Shown here: positions 9,101 through 20,454 of the stretch, piece after piece
Position numbering within the stretch: the first letter of the stretch is position 1
How the letters are laid out: each line of letters opens with the position of its first letter
Source of the DNA: MGBC124762 sp048201935
Lineage (GTDB): Bacteria; Bacillota; Clostridia; Oscillospirales; Oscillospiraceae
DNA length: 64,000 nt
Assembly: GCA_048201935.1 (NCBI GenBank)
Contig: DBFBGR010000025.1
Location: 1-64,000 of the forward strand
Direction of reading: 5' to 3'
The notes under the pieces: model-generated
Seen by the model: only the letters and a program-made list of their open reading frames with translations
Told to the model about the DNA's origin: nothing
The model's database searches: none
Made by a program: the position numbers and the translations under genes

Positions 9101-9906
9101 GAATGAACATCGGTCAGGTGCTGGAGGTCCACCTGGGCTACGCCGCCCAGGCCCTGGGCTGGAAGGTGGCCACCCCCATCTTCAACGGCGCTAACGAGAA
9201 GGACATCCAGGACACCTTGAAGCTGGCCGGCCTTTCCGAGGACGGTAAGAGCTGGCTCTACGATGGCCGCACCGGCGAGCGCTTCGACAACCGGGTCACC
9301 GTTGGCTATGTCTACTTCCTCAAGCTCCACCACCTGGTGGACGATAAGATCCACGCCCGCTCCACCGGCCCCTACTCCCTGGTCACCCAGCAGCCTCTGG
9401 GCGGCAAGGCCCAGTTCGGCGGCCAGCGCTTCGGTGAGATGGAGATGTGGGCCCTGGAGGCCTACGGCGCGGCCTACACCCTCCGGGAGATGCTCACGGT
9501 GAAGTCCGACGACATCGTGGGCCGCGTGAAGACCTACGAGTCCATCGTCAAGGGCCACAACGTGCCCGCTCCCGGCGTGCCCGAGGCCTTCAAGGTCCTG
9601 GTCAAGGAGCTCCAGGCCCTGTGTCTGGATATCAACGTCCTGGACGACGACGGCAACGTCATCGAGCTCAAGGGCGAGGACGACGACAACTACCAGCCCG
9701 GCAACTTCCACTTCGACGACGACTTCGACTACGGCGCGGGCCACGGAGAATATGCTGGAGCGGAGGGCTTCTCGGTGAAGGAGGGCGAGCGTCTGGACGA
9801 GGACGACACCTCTTACGCCGCTGAATCCAGCGAGGACGACGAGGGCGAGGACGATTTCGCTCTCTCCGACGACGCGGTCATCATTGTCGATGACCAGGAA
9901 GACTAA
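6151..9906 (+). CDS. rpoB: DNA-directed RNA polymerase subunit beta
   Basis: The beta subunit of the core polymerase is complete at 1251 residues, longer than many Firmicute homologues. The rifampicin pocket (about residues 486-530, with SPLSQFMDQTNPLAELTHKR then RRMSALGPGG) keeps the usual drug-sensitive Gln, Asp, His and Ser residues. The last roughly 80 residues form a very acidic tail beyond the conserved C-terminal region. The ATG has AAAGGA about 13 nt upstream, a long spacing. rpoC follows 20 nt later. No rplL or other ribosomal protein gene precedes it; the gene has its own consensus promoter and a structured leader. Confidence 0.98.
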   Translation: MVKDVYYGRTLRKSFARHEEILEMPNLLEIQKNSYKWFLEKGLREVFRDVASITDYAGNLELSFIDYEMDENPKYDVDECKRRDVNYAAPIHIKVRLRNKETEEIKEQSIYMGDLPLMTDAGTFIINGAERVIVSQIVRSPGIYYARNADKAENLTYAATVIPYRGAWLEYETDLSDVFYVRIDKNRKLPITSFIRAVGPKTDAEILELFGEDPRIVATLEKDTCKSYEEAMLEIYRKLRPGEPPTVESAESLLNALFFDPKRYDLSAVGRYKFNKKLALAARVSGQTLAKDVKNPATGKTLFKKGHTLTRDEAKSLEKVGVDQVVLTVDLSGETRELKVFSNGMVDMADFVKFDPAEVCGVDEKVRYSVLMELLEQYPDKGEDFQEAVRDRIDDLIPKHIIVDDMMASINYLNCLAQGVGTPDDIDHLGNRRLRCVGELLQNQFRIGFSRMERVIRERMTIQDLDIVTPQSLINIRPVTAAIKEFFGSSPLSQFMDQTNPLAELTHKRRMSALGPGGLSRDRASFEVRDVHYSHYGRLCPIETPEGPNIGLISYMASYARVNRFGFLEAPFRKVVKDKNGAKVTDQVEYMTADVEDEFIVAQATEPTDAKGYLLNERITCRHRNEIISVDRADVDYIDVSPKMMVSIATAMIPFLENDDANRALMGANMQRQAVPLLTTEAPIVATGQEHKNCVDSEVAVIAKAPGTVTQVSADHITIKGDDGQTRERKLTKFARSNHSTCVNQRPIVEVGQHVDAGEVIADGPSTSNGEIALGKNILMGFMTWEGYNYEDAILLNERMVKDDVFTSIHIEEYETEARDTKLGPEEITRDIPNVGEDSLKDLDERGIIRIGAEVGANDILVGKVTPKGETDLTAEERLLRAIFGEKAREVRDTSLKLPHGESGIVVDVNVFTRENGDELNPGVNEVVRVSIAQKRKISVGDKMAGRHGNKGVVSRILPQEDMPFMPDGTPLDIVLNPLGVPSRMNIGQVLEVHLGYAAQALGWKVATPIFNGANEKDIQDTLKLAGLSEDGKSWLYDGRTGERFDNRVTVGYVYFLKLHHLVDDKIHARSTGPYSLVTQQPLGGKAQFGGQRFGEMEMWALEAYGAAYTLREMLTVKSDDIVGRVKTYESIVKGHNVPAPGVPEAFKVLVKELQALCLDINVLDDDGNVIELKGEDDDNYQPGNFHFDDDFDYGAGHGEYAGAEGFSVKEGERLDEDDTSYAAESSEDDEGEDDFALSDDAVIIVDDQED

Positions 9907-9926
9907 GGAAAGGGAGGTAGAAGCAA

Positions 9927-13766
<3,840 letters not shown>

Positions 13767-13788
13767 ACGCCCCTTCCATCGCATAAAA

Positions 13789-13829
13789 CATCCCCACCTA
13801 GTCTATACTGGGTGGGGATGTCTTTTTTC
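13789..13829 (+). terminator. Rho-independent terminator of rpoBC
   Basis: A 10-bp CATCCCCACC/GGTGGGGATG stem (13789-13798 and 13811-13820) is followed by a T-rich run to 13829. Confidence 0.9.
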
Positions 13830-13879
13830 TTTGGACAAGAACGATGTAATATTTCATATTATATTTAGTGATATTGATG

Positions 13880-13909
13880 TTGACAAGATACAGGTACATG
13901 AGCTATAAT
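13880..13909 (+). promoter_or_regulatory. Sigma-A promoter for hemolysin III gene
   Basis: TTGACA (13880-13885), 18-bp spacer, TATAAT (13904-13909), in a locally AT-rich stretch. The leader is about 25 nt. Confidence 0.75.
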
Positions 13910-13940
13910 ACGGATATGCAAAAACCTTGGAGGCGATCTT

Positions 13941-14678
13941 ATGGACGAATGTATCCCCATGACGGGGTTTGAAATGGCGAAGCCGGCAAAAAAGCGCCGC
14001 CACCAGGAGAAGGGCCGGGACCCCTATGACGGCCTGCGCCCCTGGTCGGCCATCACCCACGGCCTGGGCGCGGCGCTGGCGGTGCTGGGCACGGTGCTGC
14101 TCATTGTCCGGGCCGCCACCTGGGGCCTGGGCCCCTGGGCGGTCACCGCCTTTTCCATCTACGGTGGATCCATGATTGCCCTCTACTCCGCCTCCAGCCT
14201 CTACCACTGCCTGCGTACCCGGGTGGGCGGGCGGCTGGCCCTTCGCAAGTGGGACCACTGCTCCATCTACCTGCTCATCGCCGGGACCTACACCCCGGTG
14301 TGCCTGCTGCCCCTGCGGACTGCCGGAGGCTGGGGCTGGAGCCTCTTCGGCGTGATCTGGGGCCTGGCCATCGCAGGTATCGTGCTGACCCTCTTCTGGG
14401 TCAATTCTCCCCGCTGGGTCACCTCGGGCATCTACATCTTCATGGGCTGGCTGGCCATTTTGGCCATCTATCCCCTGTGGCAGAACCTGGGCGTTCAGGG
14501 CATCTCCTGGCTGCTGGCTGGAGGCGTGCTTTACACCGTGGGCGGCGTGCTCTACGCTCTCAAGTGGCCGGGCCGGGACAATCCCCGCTTCGGCTTCCAC
14601 GAGATCTTCCACCTCTTCATCCTGGCGGGCAGCGCCTGCCACTTCATGATGGTCTACAGTGTCTTTACCCGGCTGTAA
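13941..14678 (+). CDS. Hemolysin III / PAQR-family membrane protein
   Basis: This is a 245-residue seven-helix membrane protein of the hemolysin III (YqfA/PAQR) family. Metal-binding family residues are present: ITHGLGA, SASSLYHCL, KWDHCSIY and the C-terminal HEIFHLFILAGSACHF. The N-terminal 30 or so residues are charged and cytoplasmic. Despite the family name, most bacterial members are not shown to be toxins; PAQR proteins are linked to membrane-lipid homeostasis. TTGGAGG precedes the ATG. It is a single-gene unit between its own promoter and a perfect terminator. Confidence 0.88.
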   Translation: MDECIPMTGFEMAKPAKKRRHQEKGRDPYDGLRPWSAITHGLGAALAVLGTVLLIVRAATWGLGPWAVTAFSIYGGSMIALYSASSLYHCLRTRVGGRLALRKWDHCSIYLLIAGTYTPVCLLPLRTAGGWGWSLFGVIWGLAIAGIVLTLFWVNSPRWVTSGIYIFMGWLAILAIYPLWQNLGVQGISWLLAGGVLYTVGGVLYALKWPGRDNPRFGFHEIFHLFILAGSACHFMMVYSVFTRL

Positions 14679-14692
14679 GCGAGGGCGATTAC

Positions 14693-14723
14693 AAACCCCG
14701 GACGGCGTCGCCGTCCGGGGTTT
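14693..14723. terminator. Bidirectional Rho-independent terminator
   Basis: A perfect 14-bp inverted repeat (14693-14706 and 14710-14723) with a GTC loop, bounded by AAA and TTT. It serves the hemolysin III gene on the plus strand and the XRE/micropeptide operon on the minus strand. Confidence 0.9.
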
Positions 14724-14773
14724 GTTGTTAAGACCATTTATGCCAGAGGGGTATGCGAAGGGCCGGGGTCGTG

Positions 14774-14908
14774 CTATCCCTGGTCGTTTTGCTCGTTATT
14801 GGGTGTGTCGTCGTGCTTGAAGCGGCAAACGACCCAGATGCCCATGGCGATGAGGGCGATGCCCGTCACGGCGGGCAGGGAAGCGATGAGATAAAAAGCG
14901 GTCCTCAC
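14774..14908 (-). CDS. 44-residue single-pass membrane peptide coupled to XRE regulator
   Basis: A short gene starts with GTG at 14906-14908 and is preceded by an exceptionally strong GGAGGAGGTG. The GTG overlaps the TGA of the upstream XRE gene (GTGA), a classic coupling arrangement. The 44 residues form a membrane helix (about 5-29, containing LIASLPAVTGIALIAMGIWV) and a hydrophilic tail rich in Asp, Asn and Gln (KHDDTPNNEQNDQG). I recognise no family. Its small size, coupling and single helix suggest it partners or modulates the membrane-anchored XRE regulator (inference). The ribosome site and overlap are the main reasons to call it real. Confidence 0.65.
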   Translation of the reverse strand: MRTAFYLIASLPAVTGIALIAMGIWVVCRFKHDDTPNNEQNDQG

Positions 14909-15414
14909 CAGCAAACACCTCCTCCAAAGACGCTGTGGTGGAGCTCCGGGTGGTGACCCGGCGAGAGGTCGGAGCCTGAGCTCCACTGGATGGGCATATC
15001 TCCCTCGCCCCAGCCGGGGCTGAGCATACCGTCGGCGGCGGAGAAGAAGCTGTGGATGACGGCGAACATCACCACCGCCGTCAACAGCAGCCCCGCGCCG
15101 TAGGCAATGAGCAGGTAGCCCGCCTTATAGCCATGCTTTTTCACGAATCCGCCCAGGGCCCGGGGCCAGCTCTGCTCTGCTGCCGGGGCGGCGGGCTGGG
15201 GCTCCGGCTGAGGCGGCTGCGCGCCCAGCAGCAGCTCGTCGGTGGACGCCCCCAGGGCCTGGGCCAGACGGACGATATTGTCCGCGTCGGGCTGGGTCTC
15301 GTCCAGCTCCCACTTGCTCACCGCCTGCCGGGACACGCCCACGCGGTCAGCCAGCTCTTCCTGGCTCAGCCCCAGGGCCTTGCGGTATCGCGCGATGCGC
15401 TGTCCAAGGGTCAT
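14905..15414 (-). CDS. XRE-family regulator with C-terminal membrane helix
   Basis: The 169-residue protein has an N-terminal Cro/C1-type helix-turn-helix (about residues 1-60, with GLSQEELADRVGVSRQAVSK), a Pro/Gln/Ala-rich linker (about 70-95), a membrane helix (about 108-132, GYLLIAYGAGLLLTAVVMFA) and a short extracellular tail. ATG at 15414 is preferred because AAGGAAAGG lies at good distance; in-frame ATGs at 15420 and 15423 are alternatives. Such proteins are proposed to bind DNA at the membrane. The downstream 44-residue peptide gene overlaps its stop. A 7-bp inverted repeat (15494-15510) upstream could be its own operator. Confidence 0.8.
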   Translation of the reverse strand: MTLGQRIARYRKALGLSQEELADRVGVSRQAVSKWELDETQPDADNIVRLAQALGASTDELLLGAQPPQPEPQPAAPAAEQSWPRALGGFVKKHGYKAGYLLIAYGAGLLLTAVVMFAVIHSFFSAADGMLSPGWGEGDMPIQWSSGSDLSPGHHPELHHSVFGGGVCW

Positions 15415-15444
15415 GGTCATCATCCCTTTCCTTAGGATGACTTT

Positions 15445-15473
15445 ATGATAGCACAAAGTCGGTTTCCACACCA
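15445..15473 (-). promoter_or_regulatory. Probable extended -10 promoter for XRE operon
   Basis: On the minus strand TGC-TATCAT forms an extended -10 (TATCAT at 15445-15450); the -35 region (TGGTGT) is poor. A CGCAACC/GGTTGCG inverted repeat lies about 20 bp further upstream (15494-15510). Confidence 0.4.
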
Positions 15474-15514
15474 CCAAAAAGGGCTGGAAATTACGCAACC
15501 GCTGGTTGCGGGAT

Positions 15515-15544
15515 AAAAAATGGACGGCAAACGCCGTCCATTTT
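15515..15544 (-). terminator. Rho-independent terminator of pyrG
   Basis: A perfect 12-bp stem (15517-15528 and 15533-15544) with an AAAC loop is followed on the minus strand by TTTTTT. It begins 3 nt past the pyrG stop. Confidence 0.9.
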
Positions 15545-15547
15545 CGC

Positions 15548-17158
15548 TCATTTCGTGGCCGTTTTGGCCGCCTTGACGAACTCCCGGAACAGGGGATGGG
15601 CCTTGTTGGGACGGCTCTTCAGCTCGGGGTGGAACTGCACCCCCACGAACCAGGGGTGGATGGCCTTATCCAGCTCCACGATCTCCACCAGGTGTCCGTC
15701 GGGGGAGAGGCCCGCCAGCCGCAGGCCCTTCTGCGTCAAAGCCTCCCGGTAGGCGTTGTTGAACTCGTAGCGGTGGCGGTGGCGCTCGGAGAGCTCCAGC
15801 GCGCCGTAGGCGGCGTAGGTGAGGGTGTCCTTCCCGGACACCTGGCAGGGATAGGCCCCCAGGCGCATGGTCCCGCCCTTGGCGGTGACGTTGACCTGGT
15901 CGGGCATCAGGTCGATGACCGGGTAGGCCGTGGATGGAGCCAGCTCGCTGGAGTGGGCGCCGTCCATCAAGCAGACGTGGCGGGCGAACTCCACCACCGC
16001 CATCTGCATCCCCAGGCAGATGCCCAGGAAGGGGACCTTGTTTTCCCGGGCGTACTGGATGGCGGTGATCTTGCCCTCGATGCCCCGGTCGCCGAAGCCG
16101 CCGGGCACCAGCACGCCCGCGCAGCCCGCCAGACGCTGGGAGACGTTGTCCACCGTCAGCTCCTCGGAGTTGACCCACTCCACGTCCACCTTCACATCGT
16201 TTTCGATGCCGCCGTGGGTCAGGGCCTCCACCACGGACAGATAAGCGTCGTGAAGGGCCACATACTTGCCCACCAGGGCGATCTTCACATGGCCCGTGGC
16301 CGCCTTGGCCCGGTGGACCATGGTGGCCCACTCGGTGAGGTCGGGGGCGTGGCAGATAAGCCCCAGCCGCCGCACCACCACGTCGGCCAGGCCCTCCCGC
16401 TCCAGCATCAGCGGCACCTCATAGAGGATGTCGCCGGTGAGGTTGGGGATGGCGTGGTCCACGGGGATGTTGCAAAAGAGGGCGATCTTGTCCAAAATAT
16501 CCTGGCTCACAGGGTAGTCACTGCGGCAGACGATCACGTCGGGCTGGATGCCCAGGGACAAGAGCTCCTTGGCCGAGTGCTGGGTGGGCTTGCTCTTGAG
16601 CTCTCCCGAGCCGGGGATGGAGACGATGAGGGAGACATGGATGAACATCACGTTCTGGCGGCCCCGCTCTGAGCACACCTGGCGGATGGCCTCCAGGAAG
16701 GGCTGGGACTCAATGTCGCCCACGGTGCCGCCGATCTCCACGATGGCCACGTCGGTGTCGGGGGTGTCCAGGGTGTAGATGTTGCGCTTGATCTCGTCGG
16801 TGATATGGGGGATGATCTGCACCGTGCCCCCCAGGTAGTCGCCCTTTCTCTCGCGATTGAGGACGTTCCAGTAGACCTTGCCCGAGGATACCGAGGAGTT
16901 CACCGTGAGGTTTTCGTCGATGAAGCGCTCATAGTGGCCCAGGTCCAGGTCGGTCTCCGCGCCGTCGTCGGTGACGAAGACCTCGCCGTGCTGGTAGGGG
17001 CTCATGGTGCCCGGGTCCACGTTCAGGTAGGGGTCCAGCTTCTGCACCCGGACCCGCAGGCCCCGTTGCTTCAAAAGCCGCCCCAGGCTGGCGGCGGTGA
17101 TGCCCTTGCCAAGACCGGAGACCACGCCGCCGGTGACGAAAATAAACTTGACAGCCAT
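15548..17158 (-). CDS. pyrG: CTP synthase
   Basis: The 536-residue, full-length enzyme converts UTP to CTP using ATP and glutamine. The N-terminal synthetase domain (about 1-265) shows FVTGGVVSGLGKGITAASLG and the pyrimidine-binding SPYQHGEVFVTDDGAETDLD. The C-terminal class I glutaminase has the nucleophile in LGICLGMQ and the His/Glu pair in GVQFHPELKS. It starts 6 nt after the DUF1846 gene, so both probably share the promoter at 18686-18714. A strong terminator follows. Confidence 0.98.
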   Translation of the reverse strand: MAVKFIFVTGGVVSGLGKGITAASLGRLLKQRGLRVRVQKLDPYLNVDPGTMSPYQHGEVFVTDDGAETDLDLGHYERFIDENLTVNSSVSSGKVYWNVLNRERKGDYLGGTVQIIPHITDEIKRNIYTLDTPDTDVAIVEIGGTVGDIESQPFLEAIRQVCSERGRQNVMFIHVSLIVSIPGSGELKSKPTQHSAKELLSLGIQPDVIVCRSDYPVSQDILDKIALFCNIPVDHAIPNLTGDILYEVPLMLEREGLADVVVRRLGLICHAPDLTEWATMVHRAKAATGHVKIALVGKYVALHDAYLSVVEALTHGGIENDVKVDVEWVNSEELTVDNVSQRLAGCAGVLVPGGFGDRGIEGKITAIQYARENKVPFLGICLGMQMAVVEFARHVCLMDGAHSSELAPSTAYPVIDLMPDQVNVTAKGGTMRLGAYPCQVSGKDTLTYAAYGALELSERHRHRYEFNNAYREALTQKGLRLAGLSPDGHLVEIVELDKAIHPWFVGVQFHPELKSRPNKAHPLFREFVKAAKTATK

Positions 17159-17164
17159 ATTATC

Positions 17165-18652
17165 TCATCCCCTCTGGTAGAGATCGCTGGTGGCGTACTG
17201 GGGCTCGCAGGTGACCTGCAGCCCCAGCCGCTGGAAGGTTTCCGCGTCGGCGTGGTCCAGGATCACCGTGGAGTGGGCCTGGCAGCCCCGCAGGTCGGCC
17301 AGGTGCTCCAAGGCAAGGCCCGCCACAGGATTGGTAGTGGCGCTGATGGCCAGGGCAATGAGCACTTCGTTGGCGCATAGACGGTGGGTGGCCGCGCCAA
17401 GATGGCGGGTCTTTAAGGTCTGGATGGGCCGGATGGCGGCGTCGGGGGAGATGAGGTGGGCCTTTTTGGGGATGTCGGCCAGCACCTTCAAGGCGTTCAA
17501 AAGCACCCCCGCGGCGGGGCTCATCAGGTCGCTGGTCTTGCCCCGGATGAGCCGACCGTCGGGAAGCTGGATGGCGGTGGCGGGAAGCTCGGTGCGCTGG
17601 GCCTTGTCCTGGGCCGAGGCGATGACGGCCCGGATGGCGGGGGTCACGTCGGCCTTCTTCATCAAAAGCTCCAGCTTGAACACCGTCTCGTCTGAGCCCT
17701 TGCCCCGGCGGCGGTCGCACTGGGCGTCGTAGTACCGCCGGACGATCTCCTGCCGCGCGGCCTCGCAGACCGCGTCGTCGTCCACGATGCAGTTGCCCAC
17801 CATGTTTACCCCCATGTCGGTGGGGGAGTGGTAGGGGCTCTGGCCCATGATCTTGTCAAACATGGCGCTGAGGACGGGGAAGACCTCCACGTCCCGGTTG
17901 TAGTTCACCGTGGTCTCGCCGTAGGCGGCTAGGTGGAAGGGGTCGATCATGTTCACGTCGTTGAGGTCGGCGGTGGCCGCCTCGTAGGCCAGGTTCACCG
18001 GGTGGTCCAGGGGCAGGTTCCAGATGGGGAAGGTCTCGAACTTGGCGTAGCCCGCCTTTACGCCACGTTTATATTCATGATAGAGCTGGCTCAAACAAAC
18101 GGCCATCTTGCCGCTGCCCGGGCCGGGAGCGGTGACCACCACCAGGGGCCGGGTGGTCTCGATGTAGTCGTTCTTGCCGTAGCCCTCGTCGGAGACGATG
18201 AGGGGGATGTTGTGGGGGTAGCCCTCAATGGGATAGTGGCGATAAACTTTGATGCCAAGGTCTTCCAATCGTTTTTGGAAAGCGACTGCTTGGGGCTGTC
18301 CGGCAAAGCGGGTGATGACCACGCTGCCCACATAGAGGTCCATAGAGCGGAAAGCGTCGATGAGCCGCAGCACGTCCACATCGTAGGTGATGCCCAGGTC
18401 GCCCCGGACCTTGTTCTTCTCAATGTCCCCGGCGTTGATGGCGATGACCACCTCCGCCTGGTCCTTGAGTTGGCAGAGCATCCGAATTTTACTGTCGGGC
18501 TCAAAACCGGGCAGCACCCGGGCGGCGTGGAAGTCGTCGAAGAGCTTGCCGCCGAACTCCAGATAGAGCTTGCCACCGAACTGGGCGATACGCTCTTGGA
18601 TATGAGCCGACTGGGTCTCCAGGTATTTTCCGTTGTCAAAGCCGCGCCGCAT
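17165..18652 (-). CDS. DUF1846 domain-containing protein
   Basis: This soluble 495-residue protein matches the conserved DUF1846 family of Firmicutes (GFDNGKYLETQSAHIQERI at the N-terminus, PGPGSGKMAVCLSQLYHEY with a P-loop-like segment in the middle). The family has structures but no settled function. ATG at 18652 is used; an upstream GTG-type extension to 18685 would overlap the promoter. GGGGGAA serves as the ribosome site. It leads an operon with pyrG, which may point to a nucleotide-linked role, but that is only context. Confidence 0.85.
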   Translation of the reverse strand: MRRGFDNGKYLETQSAHIQERIAQFGGKLYLEFGGKLFDDFHAARVLPGFEPDSKIRMLCQLKDQAEVVIAINAGDIEKNKVRGDLGITYDVDVLRLIDAFRSMDLYVGSVVITRFAGQPQAVAFQKRLEDLGIKVYRHYPIEGYPHNIPLIVSDEGYGKNDYIETTRPLVVVTAPGPGSGKMAVCLSQLYHEYKRGVKAGYAKFETFPIWNLPLDHPVNLAYEAATADLNDVNMIDPFHLAAYGETTVNYNRDVEVFPVLSAMFDKIMGQSPYHSPTDMGVNMVGNCIVDDDAVCEAARQEIVRRYYDAQCDRRRGKGSDETVFKLELLMKKADVTPAIRAVIASAQDKAQRTELPATAIQLPDGRLIRGKTSDLMSPAAGVLLNALKVLADIPKKAHLISPDAAIRPIQTLKTRHLGAATHRLCANEVLIALAISATTNPVAGLALEHLADLRGCQAHSTVILDHADAETFQRLGLQVTCEPQYATSDLYQRG

Positions 18653-18685
18653 AGGCCGTTCCCCCTTTTTCCAAAACACCCACAT

Positions 18686-18714
18686 ATTGTATCACTGTTT
18701 TTATAGAGATACAA
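18686..18714 (-). promoter_or_regulatory. Promoter for DUF1846-pyrG
   Basis: On the minus strand TTGTAT (18709-18714), 17-bp spacer, TACAAT (18686-18691). Initiation near 18679 gives a leader of about 27 nt. Confidence 0.7.
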
Positions 18715-18756
18715 GATGTATTTTGCCGCAGGTGGAAAAATTTTGCCGAGCAAAAG

Positions 18757-18795
18757 CAAAAAAAGAGGGCGGGCCGGAGACCCCGGCCCGCCCTC
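18757..18795 (-). terminator. Rho-independent terminator of stalk-domain gene
   Basis: A perfect 13-bp GC-rich stem (18765-18777 and 18783-18795) is followed on the minus strand by a run of eight T. Confidence 0.9.
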
Positions 18796-18812
18796 ATTGG
18801 CGGTGCTTTGAC

Positions 18813-20336
18813 TTAGTGGGTGCCGCTGACCTGAATGACGGTGGGGCCGTCGGCCCCGCCGATGATACCCAGGTCAGGGTCGTTGGTGCCCATCATGCTC
18901 TGGAGCATCTCCATATAGTCCACCACCGTGGCCCCCTCAGGCGGGGTGACCACAGGAGCGGTGGCGCCGGGGGCGTACTTGCCCTCCATGGACATATCCA
19001 TGGACATCAGAGCGCCCATCCCCATGATCATCTCGGCGGTCATTTCATCCTTGTCGTTCATGGAGATGCTTATCTTCATACCCAGCGCGTCATCCATAGC
19101 GAGGGCAATGCCCGACGAGGTATCCTGCGGCTGGGCAATGCCCAAGTCCATCGTATAGCCCTTCAGGGTCTCGCCGTTCAGATCCAGGGACAAGCTGAAA
19201 TCCAGATAAACGTCATCCTCCGGATCGTCGCCGGTATTCAGCGTATAGGTGGAGACATACTTGCCGTCCTTCTCCACAAAGCTCTCGTCGGCCAGGGTGG
19301 TGGCGATGTCTTCCACGGCCTTCTTGAGGTAGGCGTAGTCATTGGCGGCGTCGTCAGGGACCAGCACAGTCCGAAGCAGGTCCAGCATGTCGATGTCCTT
19401 GACCTGGTCCATCAGCTCAGTCCAGTCGGTGTCCATGCCCGAGAGCTTCATCAGCGAGGCCATGTCCAGCAGATACCAGGTGTCGGGGTCCAGCCCGGCC
19501 TCAGTGGCCAACGAGCCCATGTCCAGGTTCATATAGAGCTTGCCGGTGGTCATGTCGCCCCGGACGGAGACGTCCACGCCCTGGGTCTTCAAAGCGTCCA
19601 ACTGGACCTTGGCCTCGGCGGGGACGCTCTGGCCGGACATCTGGGCCATCATGTCCATGTATTTGGTCATGTCCATCTTCATGTTCATGTCCATGTCCAC
19701 CTTGTCCTCGCCCTCGGTGGTGCCCTTAACGGCGCCATCTAAGGCCATGAATGGGCTGCCCATCATAGACACATCGGCGTCAAAGGTGGCGTCCATGTCC
19801 CAAATGCCCTCGTTGTACTTTGTGTCCATTGCCGCCAGCTTCTCCACATAGGTGTAGCTCTTGCCCTCGGAGGCCTGGGCCAGCAGCTTGTCCAGGTCGA
19901 TGACGATGGCGGTCTGGGCGGTCTGGTCCCAGCCCACCGAGCAGCCGAAGGCCTGGGCGGCGAAGCGGACGGGGACATAGGTCCGCCAGGTGGCGGAGTC
20001 CACATAGGGGGCCACGTCCATGGTGATGGGGGTGGTCTTGCCGTCCTCGGTGACAGTGGCGGCGGTCTGGCCCAGGGTCATGGTCAGGGTCTTGCCGCCC
20101 CGGACGGCGGTGATGACATCGCCCTCGTTGCTGACCTCGGCGTCCATCGCCTCAAGGACGGCCCGGAAGGGCAGGAAGGTGCGCTGGTCCTTCACCTGGG
20201 GCACCGCGTCAGTAAAGGCCAGATCCTGACCGTCCAACTGGACCTTGATGGCGGGGGTCTCGTCGGCCAGGGCCACGCAGACCAGCAGCGTCAGGCAAAG
20301 GCCCAGGCACAGGGCCCAACGGAACGCTTTTTTCAT
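18813..20336 (-). CDS. Secreted protein with copper amine oxidase-like (stalk) N-terminal domain
   Basis: The 507-residue exported protein has a signal peptide (about 1-24, ending CVALADE), then a stalk/copper-amine-oxidase-N-like domain (about 28-150) with the family's RTFLPFRAVLEAM and WRTYVPVRFAAQAFG segments. A long Met/Asp-rich region follows (for example MDMNMKMDMTKYMDMMAQM), then a Pro/Ala/Thr linker and a C-terminal motif GIIGGADGPTVIQV (about 490-503) resembling a conserved membrane motif of sodium-pumping decarboxylase beta subunits. There is no lipobox. It is monocistronic, with a consensus promoter and its own terminator. Stalk domains are usually wall- or polysaccharide-associated; the rest has no known function. 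Confidence 0.8.
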   Translation of the reverse strand: MKKAFRWALCLGLCLTLLVCVALADETPAIKVQLDGQDLAFTDAVPQVKDQRTFLPFRAVLEAMDAEVSNEGDVITAVRGGKTLTMTLGQTAATVTEDGKTTPITMDVAPYVDSATWRTYVPVRFAAQAFGCSVGWDQTAQTAIVIDLDKLLAQASEGKSYTYVEKLAAMDTKYNEGIWDMDATFDADVSMMGSPFMALDGAVKGTTEGEDKVDMDMNMKMDMTKYMDMMAQMSGQSVPAEAKVQLDALKTQGVDVSVRGDMTTGKLYMNLDMGSLATEAGLDPDTWYLLDMASLMKLSGMDTDWTELMDQVKDIDMLDLLRTVLVPDDAANDYAYLKKAVEDIATTLADESFVEKDGKYVSTYTLNTGDDPEDDVYLDFSLSLDLNGETLKGYTMDLGIAQPQDTSSGIALAMDDALGMKISISMNDKDEMTAEMIMGMGALMSMDMSMEGKYAPGATAPVVTPPEGATVVDYMEMLQSMMGTNDPDLGIIGGADGPTVIQVSGTH

Positions 20337-20371
20337 GGAAAAGTCCTCCTTACATTTTCTGGGATGTCATC

Positions 20372-20400
20372 ATTATAGCAGTCCGTGTCGGCATTTGCAA
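20372..20400 (-). promoter_or_regulatory. Promoter for stalk-domain gene
   Basis: On the minus strand TTGCAA (20395-20400), 17-bp spacer with TGC before TATAAT (20372-20377). A good sigma-A match with an extended -10. Confidence 0.8.
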
Positions 20401-20410
20401 GGGGACAAGC

Positions 20411-20440
20411 AAAAAAGGGCAGCGGCTTTGCCGCTGCCCT
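20411..20440 (-). terminator. Rho-independent terminator of rubrerythrin gene
   Basis: A perfect 10-bp GGGCAGCGGC stem (20417-20426 and 20430-20439) is followed on the minus strand by TTTTTT. It ends the perR-dfx-rbr group. Confidence 0.9.
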
Positions 20441-20454
20441 GGAAGGATATGCTT

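Noticed and set aside
18633..19742. Plus-strand open frame opposite the stalk-domain gene
   Set aside because: It crosses a promoter and a terminator of minus-strand genes and has Val/His/Gly-rich, non-protein-like composition.
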